Shown: one piece after another, positions 13,376 to 24,500 of the stretch
Numbering within the stretch: position 1 is the first letter of the stretch
Layout of the letters: the number at the start of each line of letters is the position of its first letter
Source of the DNA: Rhynchonema sp. JSB1_4
Taxonomy: Eukaryota; Nematoda; Chromadorea; Monhysterida; Xyalidae
DNA length: 64,000 nt
Direction: 5' to 3'
Assembly (NCBI GenBank): GCA_030248065.1
Contig: JASAMV010005530.1
Coordinates: 1-64,000, forward strand
The notes under the pieces: model-generated
Seen by the model: the letters and a program-made list of their open reading frames with translations, nothing else
The model's database searches: none
Told to the model about the DNA's origin: nothing
Translations under genes and position numbers: made by a program

Positions 13376-14271
13376 ATAGTCTCAAAATCCTGTACTTGAC
13401 TCTACTGTTTCTCCCAATTTACTGTAAGTGCCCGGATTGACCAAGGAGTTTGCCACACTTTTGGGGCTCAGGATATCGAAAGGCAGCATGTATTCAATAA
13501 TTAACGTTTGCTTCCAGGATTTTTATGTTTTGCAGCTTCTGTCAGAGTCAAGCACACCGAGGGAAATCAATAAATCCTGTTCTGTTCCTCCATCTGATGT
13601 TTTCGTGTCCTGTCGTGCGGTTCAAAATGGACTCGCTGGACTCAGACTGCTTCCAGCTGCTTCAGTCCAGTTGTCATTGCTGCAGCTCCAAAAAAAATCA
13701 TCATTATAGCTCTGGTTCCGACTCCGTTGCGATACAGCCTAAGGAACTTTAGCATTCTCCGGTGGAACATGGCCAGTGGGACGCTTGACAAGAACCATGC
13801 TGTCTACTTGTGTGCGTCATAGAGTAACAACAAAAGACAACAACGAACGAATGAAAATTAGGGCTTTTAGGTTTAGGCTTGTTGTTTACATCGCTAATTA
13901 GTCCACGGCCACGGGCACGCGCGCAGACTGCTCGCACTCTCTATTTAAGCTCAAATTTCCTTATTCTGATTCTGCATGTGTTGTTACTGTCGCAGTTCGA
14001 AATGGTCATTAGCTCCAGGACTTGGTCATTGTGACCAATCAACAAGGTAATAAAAGACGACTCATGAAGTCTGTTGACATAAAAATGCAAAGGCTTACAA
14101 CGCCAACTAATCCACGAAAAGGGCGCAGACCAGTCTCTGTAATCTGCAGAAAAACATCGTTAGTCTGGGTCAGCTAATTGGCAGATACGCATTTGCCGTG
14201 AAAATATATTTGAAGACGGAAGTATCCTTCAAGCTCTCTGAGAGCTGTAGGATCGACCAAGCCTGACAGCG
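13376..14271. other. No recognisable gene upstream of the 7TM receptor
   Basis: Moderately GC-balanced sequence without splice-consistent exons. It should include the promoter of the receptor gene at 14272, but I cannot identify a specific element. Confidence 0.4.
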
Positions 14272-15748
14272 ATGTTGTTCAACAACTCAACAATCGCCAA
14301 TGCGACGAAGGCAGTCGGAATCGAGCCGCTGCACGCGTTCCTTGCTGACCTGGTCGTGGTTCTGTACGTGGTCACCCCGAGCATGATAGCAGTCGGAAAT
14401 ATTGTCGTCTTGTACACCATTTTCTATCATCGAGCATTCTACTCCAGGCAGGAGTATGTAGTGTTTGCAGGTTACCTGAATTTCTGCGGTTTTCTTGGCA
14501 CGAAAACAGCAATTTGTTCATTGTTGCAGGCGTTGCGTTCGCAGATTTGATGGTCGCGTTCGCATACATTCTTGACGCGGTGCACATTGCGTTAATCGAT
14601 CGAGTTGCAGAGGTTGCTTGCTTCAGCAAATTGTCAAAAGTTGCGAACACGAGAACAACTGCTCACGAGTCAGCAACCGTGTTGTTTAACGTATGGTTTC
14701 GTTCTAGTGGGCGCCGACACCGTGGGAGTGCAGCCTCTTGCCGCATGTGATACTCTACTTGTGTTTCTTCATGAATTCGGGCACCATGCAGGCCGGGATG
14801 AGCTTTGATCGACTTTTGCTGTCGATTGTACCAACCTGGTACCTGGCACAGGTAACCACCTTGTTTTAGTTGGGCCTGCTCTGATTGTAAAATGTTTGAA
14901 TGTACAGGGAGCAAAACTTGGCTGGATAATCGTTGGTGTGTTATGTGCGCATAATTTTGCGTTCGCCGCCACTGCATATGTGACAGGGTACTTCTACATG
15001 AATTCGGCTCCGATGCAGGGTTAGCCAACGCAGCAAAACCAGAGATTGTCTGATGTGATGAACTAAGAACAAAAGCCTCTTATGAATTCAGGGCTGTATG
15101 AAGGCGACACGTGCTACGAAGCAACCACCATTTTGCCGTGGTTGAATTCGTACGCCACTTATATGTTTTTATCCGGGAATGTCGCAAGTGTCGCGATTTT
15201 CGGACTGGTGGTTCTGATCAACTATTATCGAACGCGTGCGGTATGAAGAGACGATGCGATGATTGTTGTCACTATGGTAATTTGTTACATCACCGGAAGA
15301 CATGTTTGCAGCAGGTGAATGTCACTAACAAGAAATCGGAGGCGGCCGAAAAGCTCCAAAAGGCGATGACACGCAAGATGGCGTACAGCACACTCGCCAC
15401 GTTCATGTTCGTCCTTATACCGATTGCGGTGAGTTCACCGGCTGAAGTCTTTCGCTTGCGCTTGACGCTGCAAACTGGGCTTATGCGAAAGAAACGGTAG
15501 TCATCTCTTTTTTGCTTCAGACAATCCATTTCACATTAGACGTCATCGATCCAATATGGGGAATGCTAATCTGGCCCATCAGCCATCTCAATCCCCTACT
15601 GAATGTGTGGCTGTTTCTAATTCGCCATCCGCTGATGAAACGCGGGTTCTTGGCCGCTCTGAAGCGACAGAAGTTATCAATGAATCTGAATGAGTGGCAC
15701 AAAACCACGCAATCGGTCGCGACTAAAACAGTGGCCAGTAATCACTGA
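14272..15748 (+). CDS. Divergent rhodopsin-like 7TM receptor (7 exons, 353 aa)
   Basis: Seven exons join in phase: 14272-14453, 14510-14639, 14708-14851, 14908-15019, 15092-15240, 15312-15428 and 15521-15748. The N-terminus has sequons (NNST, NAT). Hydrophobic segments follow in order: TM1 (ADLVVVLYVVTPSMIAVGN), TM2 (NLFIVAGVAFADLMVAFAYI, with the usual N and D), TM3 ending MSFDRLL at the DRY position, TM4 (IIVGVLCAHNFAF), TM5 (near ASVAIFGLVVLIN), TM6 (STLATFMFVLIPIA) and TM7 with NPLLN in place of NPxxY. Cysteines before TM3 and in extracellular loop 2 could form the conserved disulfide. The style resembles nematode Srsx-like chemoreceptors, but ligand and subfamily cannot be told. It is convergent with the DEG/ENaC gene at 18.5 kb. 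Introns are short (55-90 bp) and element-free. Confidence 0.85.
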
Positions 15749-15958
15749 TTACCCAGGCAGTGTTAGGATCAGTGTTGAAATAGATTTAAATGGCAGGCCT
15801 GATGTCGTTTTCAATGGCATAAGTGTTGTATAATCGTGTACTTAGATGTATTTTAGTACATGCTTGGAAAAGGAGGTAGATACAAGTATACCATAATATT
15901 GGTCAAACGTCTATGTATGCATATGTATGTATTCATGCGCGTATCATGTATGTAGGTA

Positions 15959-16278
15959 TCGGTCGCACAATGACTAATGGAGAATTTATCCAAAAGTCAA
16001 ATGATGGACCCTGATTCAGGAACTGCCACGGTCAGCCACTGTTAACCACTCAGTTACTTGTATTTCTCGCGAAACATTTTCCCATGAAAATAACCAGTAA
16101 AACAACCACGTTGCTGTCAGCTGGTGGTTGTTCTGCTGGTTTATATTTTCAGATGAAAATGTTTTGTCGGACACACAAGTGGCTTAGTGGTTAAACAGTA
16201 GTTGAGCGTGGCCGAGCCTGAATCAGGGTCCATCCTTTGAATTTTGGATAAATTCTCCATTAGTCATTGTGCGACCAA
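15959..16278. mobile_element. Family F MITE, TA target, copy 1
   Basis: The terminal inverted repeat is TTGGTCGCACAATGACTA (TCGG at the left end here), with TA on both sides (15957-15958, 16279-16280). Long arms include GGACCCTGATTCAGG and its inverse. Three further copies at 16740, 26681 and 46708 share the ends. TA duplication suggests a Tc1/mariner-type origin. Confidence 0.85.
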
Positions 16279-16291
16279 TATAAGACTGTTA

Positions 16292-16676
16292 CACTTTTGT
16301 GACACAAAGTGATTATGGTGTGAGTCTTTATCTCTCAGCAAATTTATCCCCAAATTCACAAACAGAAGGTTGGTCTTCCCTTTGTCACATACAGTATGTA
16401 TACCCACATTACACACACATTACCTTCGAATTTCGCAAAATCATGACCAAAAGGGATTAGATCGCAGGTGATTACGTAAACATGCAAGTCAGTGGAAAAG
16501 TTCTCTTTAGTGTCCCTCAAAACATACCTTACTGACATGATTTCAGAAATTTGATTCCTGAAGAAACCAATTTTTTGGGGGTCCGGAATAAAAAAAAGTG
16601 ATTTTTAAAAAAAAATTTAAAAAGTTTTTTTTTAAAAAAAAGTTCGATAATAAAAAAATTTTTTAATCCAACCCTG
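16292..16676 (+). mobile_element. Family C hAT-like element, copy 3 (5'-truncated)
   Basis: It matches the right half of 8672-9430 and ends AATCCAACCCTG. ACTGTTAC occurs at 16284-16291 and again right after the element (16677-16684), an 8-bp direct repeat, yet the left CAGGG terminus is missing. The left half may have been lost after insertion. Confidence 0.65.
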
Positions 16677-16739
16677 ACTGTTACTATGAAGAGAAACCAC
16701 TGGCTTTTTAAGCCGGGTTGTTTATGAAGTATGTTGGTA

Positions 16740-17153
16740 TTGGTCGCACAATGACTATATGAGAATTCATCCCCCTATTTTTCTTTCATTGTCAAGGGGG
16801 TTTCTGGCGATTTCTTAAAATTAAACCAGGTTTTGACAAGCAGTTATTTTCTCTTTCTTTTCCATTTTCGCCGGGTTTATTTATCGGAAGTGATCCACGT
16901 GTGTGTATTGTACATCGATTTCACACACGAAGCATGCAATATGTGGCAACAGCAACCAAAACCCCGAACCATTTTTGGTTGAGTAGAATTCAGGGTGAAA
17001 CCTTTTCACACGTGCGCTTCTCCTTCTTCTCGCTGATAAAAAAGCGAGGTGCTTGTCAAAACCTGGTTCAGTTTGAAAAAATTGCTAAATATCCCCCTTG
17101 ACAATGCAGGAAAATTAGGGGGATGTATTCTCATACAGTCATTGTGCGACCAA
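16740..17153. mobile_element. Family F MITE, TA target, copy 2
   Basis: It has TTGGTCGCACAATGACTA ends with TA flanks at 16738-16739 and 17154-17155. At 414 bp it is the longest of the four copies, and its inner arms (AATCCCCC/GGGGGATG types) differ from copy 1. Confidence 0.85.
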
Positions 17154-17350
17154 TATCGCATACTATTGAACACTACGTGGATGTGGCATTGGAATTTGGC
17201 AACTGACGGATGGTAAACATTCGTCGTATACCGTTCGTGGTTTAGGAAAAAACGTATAATTCTGTTGTGTGTTACGTGAATGTCGCTCGTTGTGGCACGC
17301 ATAAAAGTGCAGAACACCAATGCGCTGAGCCAAACGACACTTACACTTAA

Positions 17351-17985
17351 CACATCTTTGATTTTTGTCGCGTATAAGATTTAAAGGTATAATATAATGT
17401 TATATCGATGATCATTTCTTCGTCTTTTCAGTTGCTTTTTGCTTTGTATTATAATCCTCATTTTTCTATTTTTAAAATTAATTTTTTTAAAAACATTTAA
17501 AAAATCCATTTTTCTTAATCAAAATTTTTTTTAATTTTTTTAAATTTTTTTAAATTTTAAATTTCTTTTTTTTTTTTATTTAAACTAGTAAAACCAAATT
17601 TCAAATTTAAAAAAAAAAAAATCTGAATATTTTTTCTAAAAAAAGAAACAAAACAAACAAAAAAATTATTTCTTTTACCATAAATTATTATTTAGTAATA
17701 ATATATTTCTAAAAAGCGTAAAAGTTGTCTGTATTCTTATAGATCATTATAATTTTTGGTTTCGTTTTTTGTTTTTGTTTTTTACCCCACCCAAAAATTT
17801 TGTTAAAAATTAAATTTGATGCGCTAGCAACATTTAACACTTAACAAAAAAAAAAAAACCAACAAAAAAAAAAAAACAAAAGTGTTATTTATCATACACA
17901 TCTTTGATTTTTGTCGCGTATAAGATTTAAAGGTATAATATAATGTTATATCGATGATCATTTCTTCGTCTTTTCAGTTGCTTTT
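17351..17985. repeat. Perfect 89-bp direct repeats around an AT-rich tract
   Basis: 17351-17439 and 17897-17985 are identical over about 89 bp (CACATCTTTGATTTTTGTCG to CAGTTGCTTTT). The 457 bp between them is almost pure A/T with long homopolymers and a few GTTTTT-rich stretches. It may be a local duplication, a solo-repeat-like structure, or an assembly join over low-complexity sequence. Confidence 0.8.
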
Positions 17986-18524
17986 GTAGCATTTAAGGGA
18001 TACTGTATTATGCCTCTTGTATTGTGCATTTAGACTGCGTGAATTTGCCTCATCAATTTCACTCAAACTTTGCTGTGTTTGTACCATTGTAATACTTTGT
18101 CGTACCACTGGCCGTCTTCACTGTTGTAATGTTACGTTTGTGTTGTCATGTTGTCATATCGAAGTATGAAAGAAAACGAGAAAAGCTTGTTTGTCAGCGG
18201 GCTAAAATTATCGTGCCAAGGTGCACATTCAAGTACACAACCTCTTGAATGGCCGTCTTGGCTTTTTCTCACGCAACACCAGCGCATATTGCGACAAACT
18301 GCATGTTCATGAGCACGAAGGAACCGCATTCTTCAATAGACTACAGTAACCAAATAATTGTCATATTCTTTGTGAAGTAAGTCTATGATGAAAATTGTTC
18401 AAGTCGGCAATCAATTTGGCTGAAGAAAAAGTGCAGCGACATTGTTCAACAATTCAACAGTCGCCAATTGATAAAGCGCAATCACGCCCAAATAAATAAA
18501 TTCACATTTAAATAGTTTGTTGTC
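17986..18524. other. No gene seen between the convergent receptor and channel genes
   Basis: Unique sequence without supportable exons. It should include the 3' UTR of the channel gene on the minus strand; I saw no clear AATAAA for it. Confidence 0.35.
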
Positions 18525-21500
18525 CTATTGTTGAGATGCTGGCTTGACTTGCGATTTTCCACAGAACATACGTAGTATGAAGAAATCGACGATTTCAAAA
18601 ATTACCATCACGCTCGCGCCCAGAAATAAGCCCACTGTGCCGCCGATATCACCTGCAGTTGAAGAATACTTGAAATTGAACATTTTCCTCTTGAGAAAAA
18701 ACTCTTTCCTTACTCATAAAGCTGTATATGTCGTATGCCAGTTTCTGCGTGAACACCTCTTTGCTCAAGCTCTTGTAGTAGACGTTTAGCGCGACAATGT
18801 TTTGCCTGAACACACGAATATACAGTATGTAGGTGGAAATGTCCAAAACATATGTAAAGGCCGACAAGAACTTTTCTTTTTTCAAATTTGGCATTTGTAT
18901 TACTTCTGTTTGGGATCGAAATGATGTCATACAATAAACACATTGGAAATCTTAGCCTCCTGTCCAACTACGGATGTTCACAACATGCAAGCATTGTATA
19001 CAGTTGCTGAGCAACTAGGGCTCCACCAGATAGACCCGAAACCCGAAACACGAAATATAAACTTTTTCTATGTCCATGTTTCGGGTTTCGGGTTTTGAAA
19101 AAAAACCCGAAATCCGAAACACGAAGCATGATAATCGAAAATGTTTCGACTGACCGTATAAATTGGGCACGTCAGCTACAAGTGGCAAGACCGAAACATT
19201 TTCGATTATTATGCTTTGTGTTTCGGGTTTCGGGTTTTTTTTCAAAACCCGAAACATGGACATAGAAAAAAATTATGTTTCGGGTTTCGGGTTTCGGGTC
19301 TATCTGGTGGAGCCCTATGTAGCTGGCCGCTCCTCCACAGTTCTGTGCTTGCAAAAAGTATGTGTTGACTCCTGGTAAAATCTTTGATCAAACCCGACGT
19401 GCCAGCCACCAAAGTACAAGCGGCACAAATTGTTTAAACTTTAGACAACATGTACATGAAGAAGTTGTTGTCCAGCTTAGTCGTTTCGTGTAGACTCGTC
19501 AGGTAATGGTACAAATCACGATATTTGTTGATAAAGTCGTTCGAGCGCTTCACAATCAAGTCTGTGAAAATCCTCCCAAATTCCTTCATTTCTGTGGCAC
19601 ACTTCACCATCTGCAAAAAAACAGTTGCGACATGAAATTCGGTAAGAAGGTGTTAGGTCTTCGAAGATCATGGTTTGGGGGTGGCATCATTCAACTAGTG
19701 CCACGTTAAAGTGTTCTGCTCATGATGCCAACAAAACTCTGTCGCACGTCTTATGCGGGCCAATAGCAACGTTTACCTCATTCAACGTTATCAGCGTATC
19801 CTCAAAATAATCAGCCACTTTGATGTCGCAGAAAAGGGCAGCCAATTGATCCACAGTCAAGTCTATGTTTCGTTCTGTCAAGCAACACGTCAAGTCAAAC
19901 GTATGAGTACTATTTCCGGGACCAAACATGCTGTCTTGTGCCGCTGAAATTAGGGCTGAAAGTGCGACTTAAATGCAGTTTTCAGCTCTTTGTCGACCAA
20001 ACCGTCTTACAATCTTGGTGTTGTAGATCCGTATCAACATGGTAATCCAACATCGTTGTTCCATCTTTTAGTTGCGTGCAAGCCTTTTCGGCTGAAAAGC
20101 ATAATGCGCATGTACAAACACAAAGCAATCAACGCGTTGTAGAAGCTGAATGCAGTTATTGTACATTTGGCACACAACTTGCTGAACAACAAGGTTTCGC
20201 ATTCGTCGGTTATGGATTGGGATTCCTGGAATTAAAATAACCAGAAGGACACTGTGATGGTGCAACATGATACAACTCACGGCGTTGGAGCTTTTCTGTT
20301 TGACCAAGAACAACAGCTTCTTAAACCACTTGTCATGTAGTGCTTTGCTCAGATGTGCACCGTTGGTAACGTTATTTGAATTAACGCTGTTGTTGTGCGG
20401 TTCATCATTTCTTATTTGGAATTTCAGCGCGAAGGCCGGTAACAGCTCGTGCCAAGACTGAATCCGAGGCCAGAAATTGACGGCCGTTCGGAAACGGCCC
20501 ACCGTTCGCAGAAACTGAAATAACATGGCTGTTTGACGGGAAAAAGATCTCTGACGCACACGCAACAAATTAGAGCAGTCGAGGCAAACCGAAACAAAAC
20601 CAACGTCATAGACGTTTTCACCAAAAGCCGTCTTCATATCAAATAAATGCTTCCCCAAATCTGTGATGGTATACGCATTGCTAGCTGTCTTGTAAGCAAT
20701 CAGGTTTTGCGATAGCGTCTTGTAGCTCTCAAAAGACTCCGTCGATTCGTCTTCATAGCTGTTCGTATCAAAAACCGTCACCAAATTCTGAAACTAGCTC
20801 CATGGTACCATATTGAACTGAACAAAAGTTTAACTTTCATGACAGACTCAGGGTTGGGCAAAAAACCGTTTTTGTTCAAAAAAATCGCTTTTTTAAAACG
20901 TTTTTTTAAAAAAACTTTTTTTTAAATCGCCCAGATGACCAAAATATGCCCCCAAAAAATTGGAAAACGCTCATGTTGTGAAGAAAACGTGGTTAAATGA
21001 AGTAATTCTATGTGTTCTGAGGCAAAATAAACGGGTGTCAACCCTTTTCTAGCCAGTTGTTAAGATCCCATATCAGACCCGCATCATGGGACCAACTTTG
21101 GCCGGGGTCATCATTGAAAGTCAAACTCCGTATATCGACGTATCCCGACAAAGTAATAATTGGTCGAAATTTTTTTGCAAAAAATGGGGCAAAAAATTGA
21201 TTTCCCTTGATAATCATGGTACTTACCCTGAAAAATCAGGGAAAATCAAGGAAACTCAGGATTTAAAAAAAAACGAAAAACGACCCAGGCGTTTTTTTGA
21301 AAAAACGTCGTTTTTTTAAGAAAAAACGCCGTCGTTTTTTTTGCCCAACCCTGGACAAACTGCACGAAGTACTTGAATATTGACCTCCAGAAGCAGCAGA
21401 GCAGTGTAGAATTCACTCTGGAGCTCGTACACGCCCTGCGAAACTTTATCGTTTGATGTCACATCCCAATACGAGCCGTTTCTTATCAACTTCGTGAGAA

Positions 21501-24500
21501 CGTTTGCCTTGTATTCACCGTTCTGCTCAAAGAACATGCGCTGAAAGTACGTAGCTGAGACGTAGGATTCACTGAAAATTGTTATTTTTGATCAACTGGT
21601 TGAGCCTTTTCCAGCTTTAGCTGCAAAATCACGTGAAAAAATACCCGGCTGAATAGATAAGCTCATCGACATTCTTAATGCCCATGGATCGAGCGCGCAA
21701 GAATTTACGCAACTGCTTCACAGTGTCGGTATCGAATTGTCCGAAGCATTCGAACTGTATTGAGGAAAACGAAGGTTTTGGAGAAAAAAGTCATTACCTA
21801 TTTTGCTGAAAGTTGTAACCTGATCTTCCAATCTTTTTGCGGATTTCACGAAGCCGTTGTCTCCACCAACCGGCTCCAGACGATTCTCACGGAGAAGCGC
21901 AGTTTGCTCTTCGTATTTACCGATCTTGTTCATGAGATCGGCGTTGTAGACGGGATGATGGCGGTACGTCGCCTAAATTTTACCAGCCAGTGTAGCAGTT
22001 TGTTTGTAGAAGCTCATTGCAGATTTAGCAATTGGCTCCAGTAGCTCGAAGAAGTCGCTCAAGTCTCATTAAAGGTCGGTTTATACTCTGACTGCCTGGC
22101 AGTAGCAGTCAGAAATTTGTGACTGCCCGTTCGGTCAGCTCACGAACGGAGCAAGAATAGTAGACGGCAGGCAGCAGTCAATGGACAGTGCGGAACAGGC
22201 AATCGCTACAAGCAATCACTGCCTTGTCGGGCATTTCAGCGTCGTAGTGACTTCTCCGGATTTTGACTTCTATAATACTTCCCGGAAGTCAGAAGTATAA
22301 ATAGACCTTAAATTTAGCCAAGTCATCTAATCCCGCACTGTGCAGTGCCACACCAAGATCACATTGCGGTCGCATTCCAGCGGTGATATTCACAACGATC
22401 AGTAAATGGACAAAATAGCGAAAACAAACTTCTAGAGCGTCTTTATACGCTTGGACCATAGTCTCTCGATTGCTTATGATCGCCGGGTGACTCAACAAAT
22501 TTTGAATTGGCAAACGCGACATCGACAGCGACGTTCTCATTTCCACTTCCGAACAGTTGGCTCGGCAGTCCGATGCGTTCGGTGGCCGGGAGCTGTACGG
22601 GATCACACACTCGAAATGCTGGTCCATCGAGCAGATTTTGAGTTCTTTGAATGCTAAAATGCACAAAAGCGGCTCTTGAATCTGATTGCGTGCCCAATTT
22701 TCAAACATGAGCAAATACCACTTGCCCTCGCATTTACTATCCGTGAGGTCGCTGTTGGCTGGGCACACGGTGGGAGCATTGTAAGCGTCACATTTGCACA
22801 TCTGCCGAATTCTGGACCAACGCCAATCGTTCACACAACGGTCAACCGAATATTCGGCTGAAATACGATGTTTCAACCAAAGAGATTGCTGCCAAATGAA
22901 AATTGCGAAAAAACTGTTCGCATATGTTGTACCCAGGGTTGGGCAAAAAAAAACGACGGCGTTTTTTCTTAAAAAAACGACATTTTTTTAAAAAAACGCC
23001 TGGGTCGTTTTTCGTTTTTTTTAAATCTTGAATTTCCTTGATTTTCATTGATTTTTCAGGGAAAGTATCCTGATTATCAAGGAAAATCAATTTTTTTGCC
23101 CCATTTTTTTCAAAAAATTTTCGACCAATTTTTACGTTGTCGAGATACGTCGATATACGGAGTTTGACTTTCAATGATGACCCCGGCCAAAGTTGGTCCC
23201 ATGATGCGGGCCTGATATGGGATCTTAACAACTCGCTAGAAAAGGGTTGAAACCCGTTTATTTTGCCTCAGGACACATAGAATTACTTCATTTAACCACG
23301 TTTTCTTCCCAACATGAGCGTTTTCCAATTTTTTGGGGGGCATATTTTGGTCATCTCGGCGTTTTAAAAAAAACGTTTTTTTTTCAAAAAATGTCCAACC
23401 CTGGTTGTACCATTCGGATCGTAGTAAGTCATGCTCTTGAGCTCATCCACGCACGTGCCGTGGTTGCTTTCCGGCAAGCGTCGACGCTGCAACATTTGGT
23501 GGAGTTCGTGTGCCAGTTTACGGAAAGCATATCGCTGATCTGACCTCCACAAAATCTACAGCTAGTTGACTGAGGTAACCAGGCGGCACTTCGATCGAAT
23601 TAGATGAAACCATTGGCAATTCAGTTTGGTTGTAAATCACGATCTGCATAATTTGTTGATACATTCAAGTTTCGGCATTCATGAAAACACAATCGAACTT
23701 TTGCGCCCAGCGTGCTCGATGGTCCCGGCGACAGTTCGTAGGCTTCAATGTTGAGTAGCAAGTACATCCCGGAGAAGCTCCCTGAAATATGATGTTACAC
23801 CTATGCAGACAAATGGTCTTTTGTACAATATGCCCAGGATGAAAAGCAAAGAAGAGAAAAGAAAGCTTTAATCGATGGAGAGGCGCATGTGCACGTTTAA
23901 GAAAAAAACGAAGCATGAGAGTACCCAGGTCGTGAGTATAATTCTGTCCAGTGTTATTGTGCGGGACCTTGGGTTATTTTGTGCTTTCGAGGTAACCTTC
24001 TGAATCAACAAAGTAAGGTTGATGGACATCAGTGTTGATCGCGTAACAAACACCGTAATCAGTGTACATCAATTTGAAGTTATCGACCCCGCACTTGGTT
24101 CCATTTGGCAGTTTGCATCTGCAAACTGATTTCGGTCATACCTTTTGTTCTGGTGTCATTAGTGTTACCAAGTCTCCACATCTCAAGTCTTTGGGCCAGC
24201 CAAGTTGACTCTCAAATGACCTACTCGAGTAGCATTTCGTTCAAGTTGGACATCATTTTCTTGTGGAACACCCTCGAATCCCTGATGTCGATTTCGGTCA
24301 TGTTCGTGCTTTCGTTGGTCGCCATCACGTCTTCCATCGGCTGGCCGTCTTTTGCGTACGCGTGCGCGATCGGACCGAACGAATGGTTGCGGTGCAGTTC
24401 GGTGATCCTGCGAAGAAAACAAAGCTTAGGTGCACTGTTGAGCCGTGTCCTAGGACTACTTGTATATGTCACAAGACTTTAAGGTTTAAGATTTTGTCTG

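Noticed and set aside
18649..18930. 93-codon frame on the minus strand taken as one exon
   Set aside because: Only 18805-18714 matches the DEG/ENaC pre-TM2 segment. The rest is intron, given the TTCAG acceptor and GTAAGG donor.
20068..20784. 238-codon frame read as one uninterrupted exon
   Set aside because: Two in-frame introns with good sites (GTGCGT...TTTCAG and GTGAGT...TTCCAG) give better protein and correct phase, and a third (GTACAA...TTTCAG) leads to the exon at 20091.
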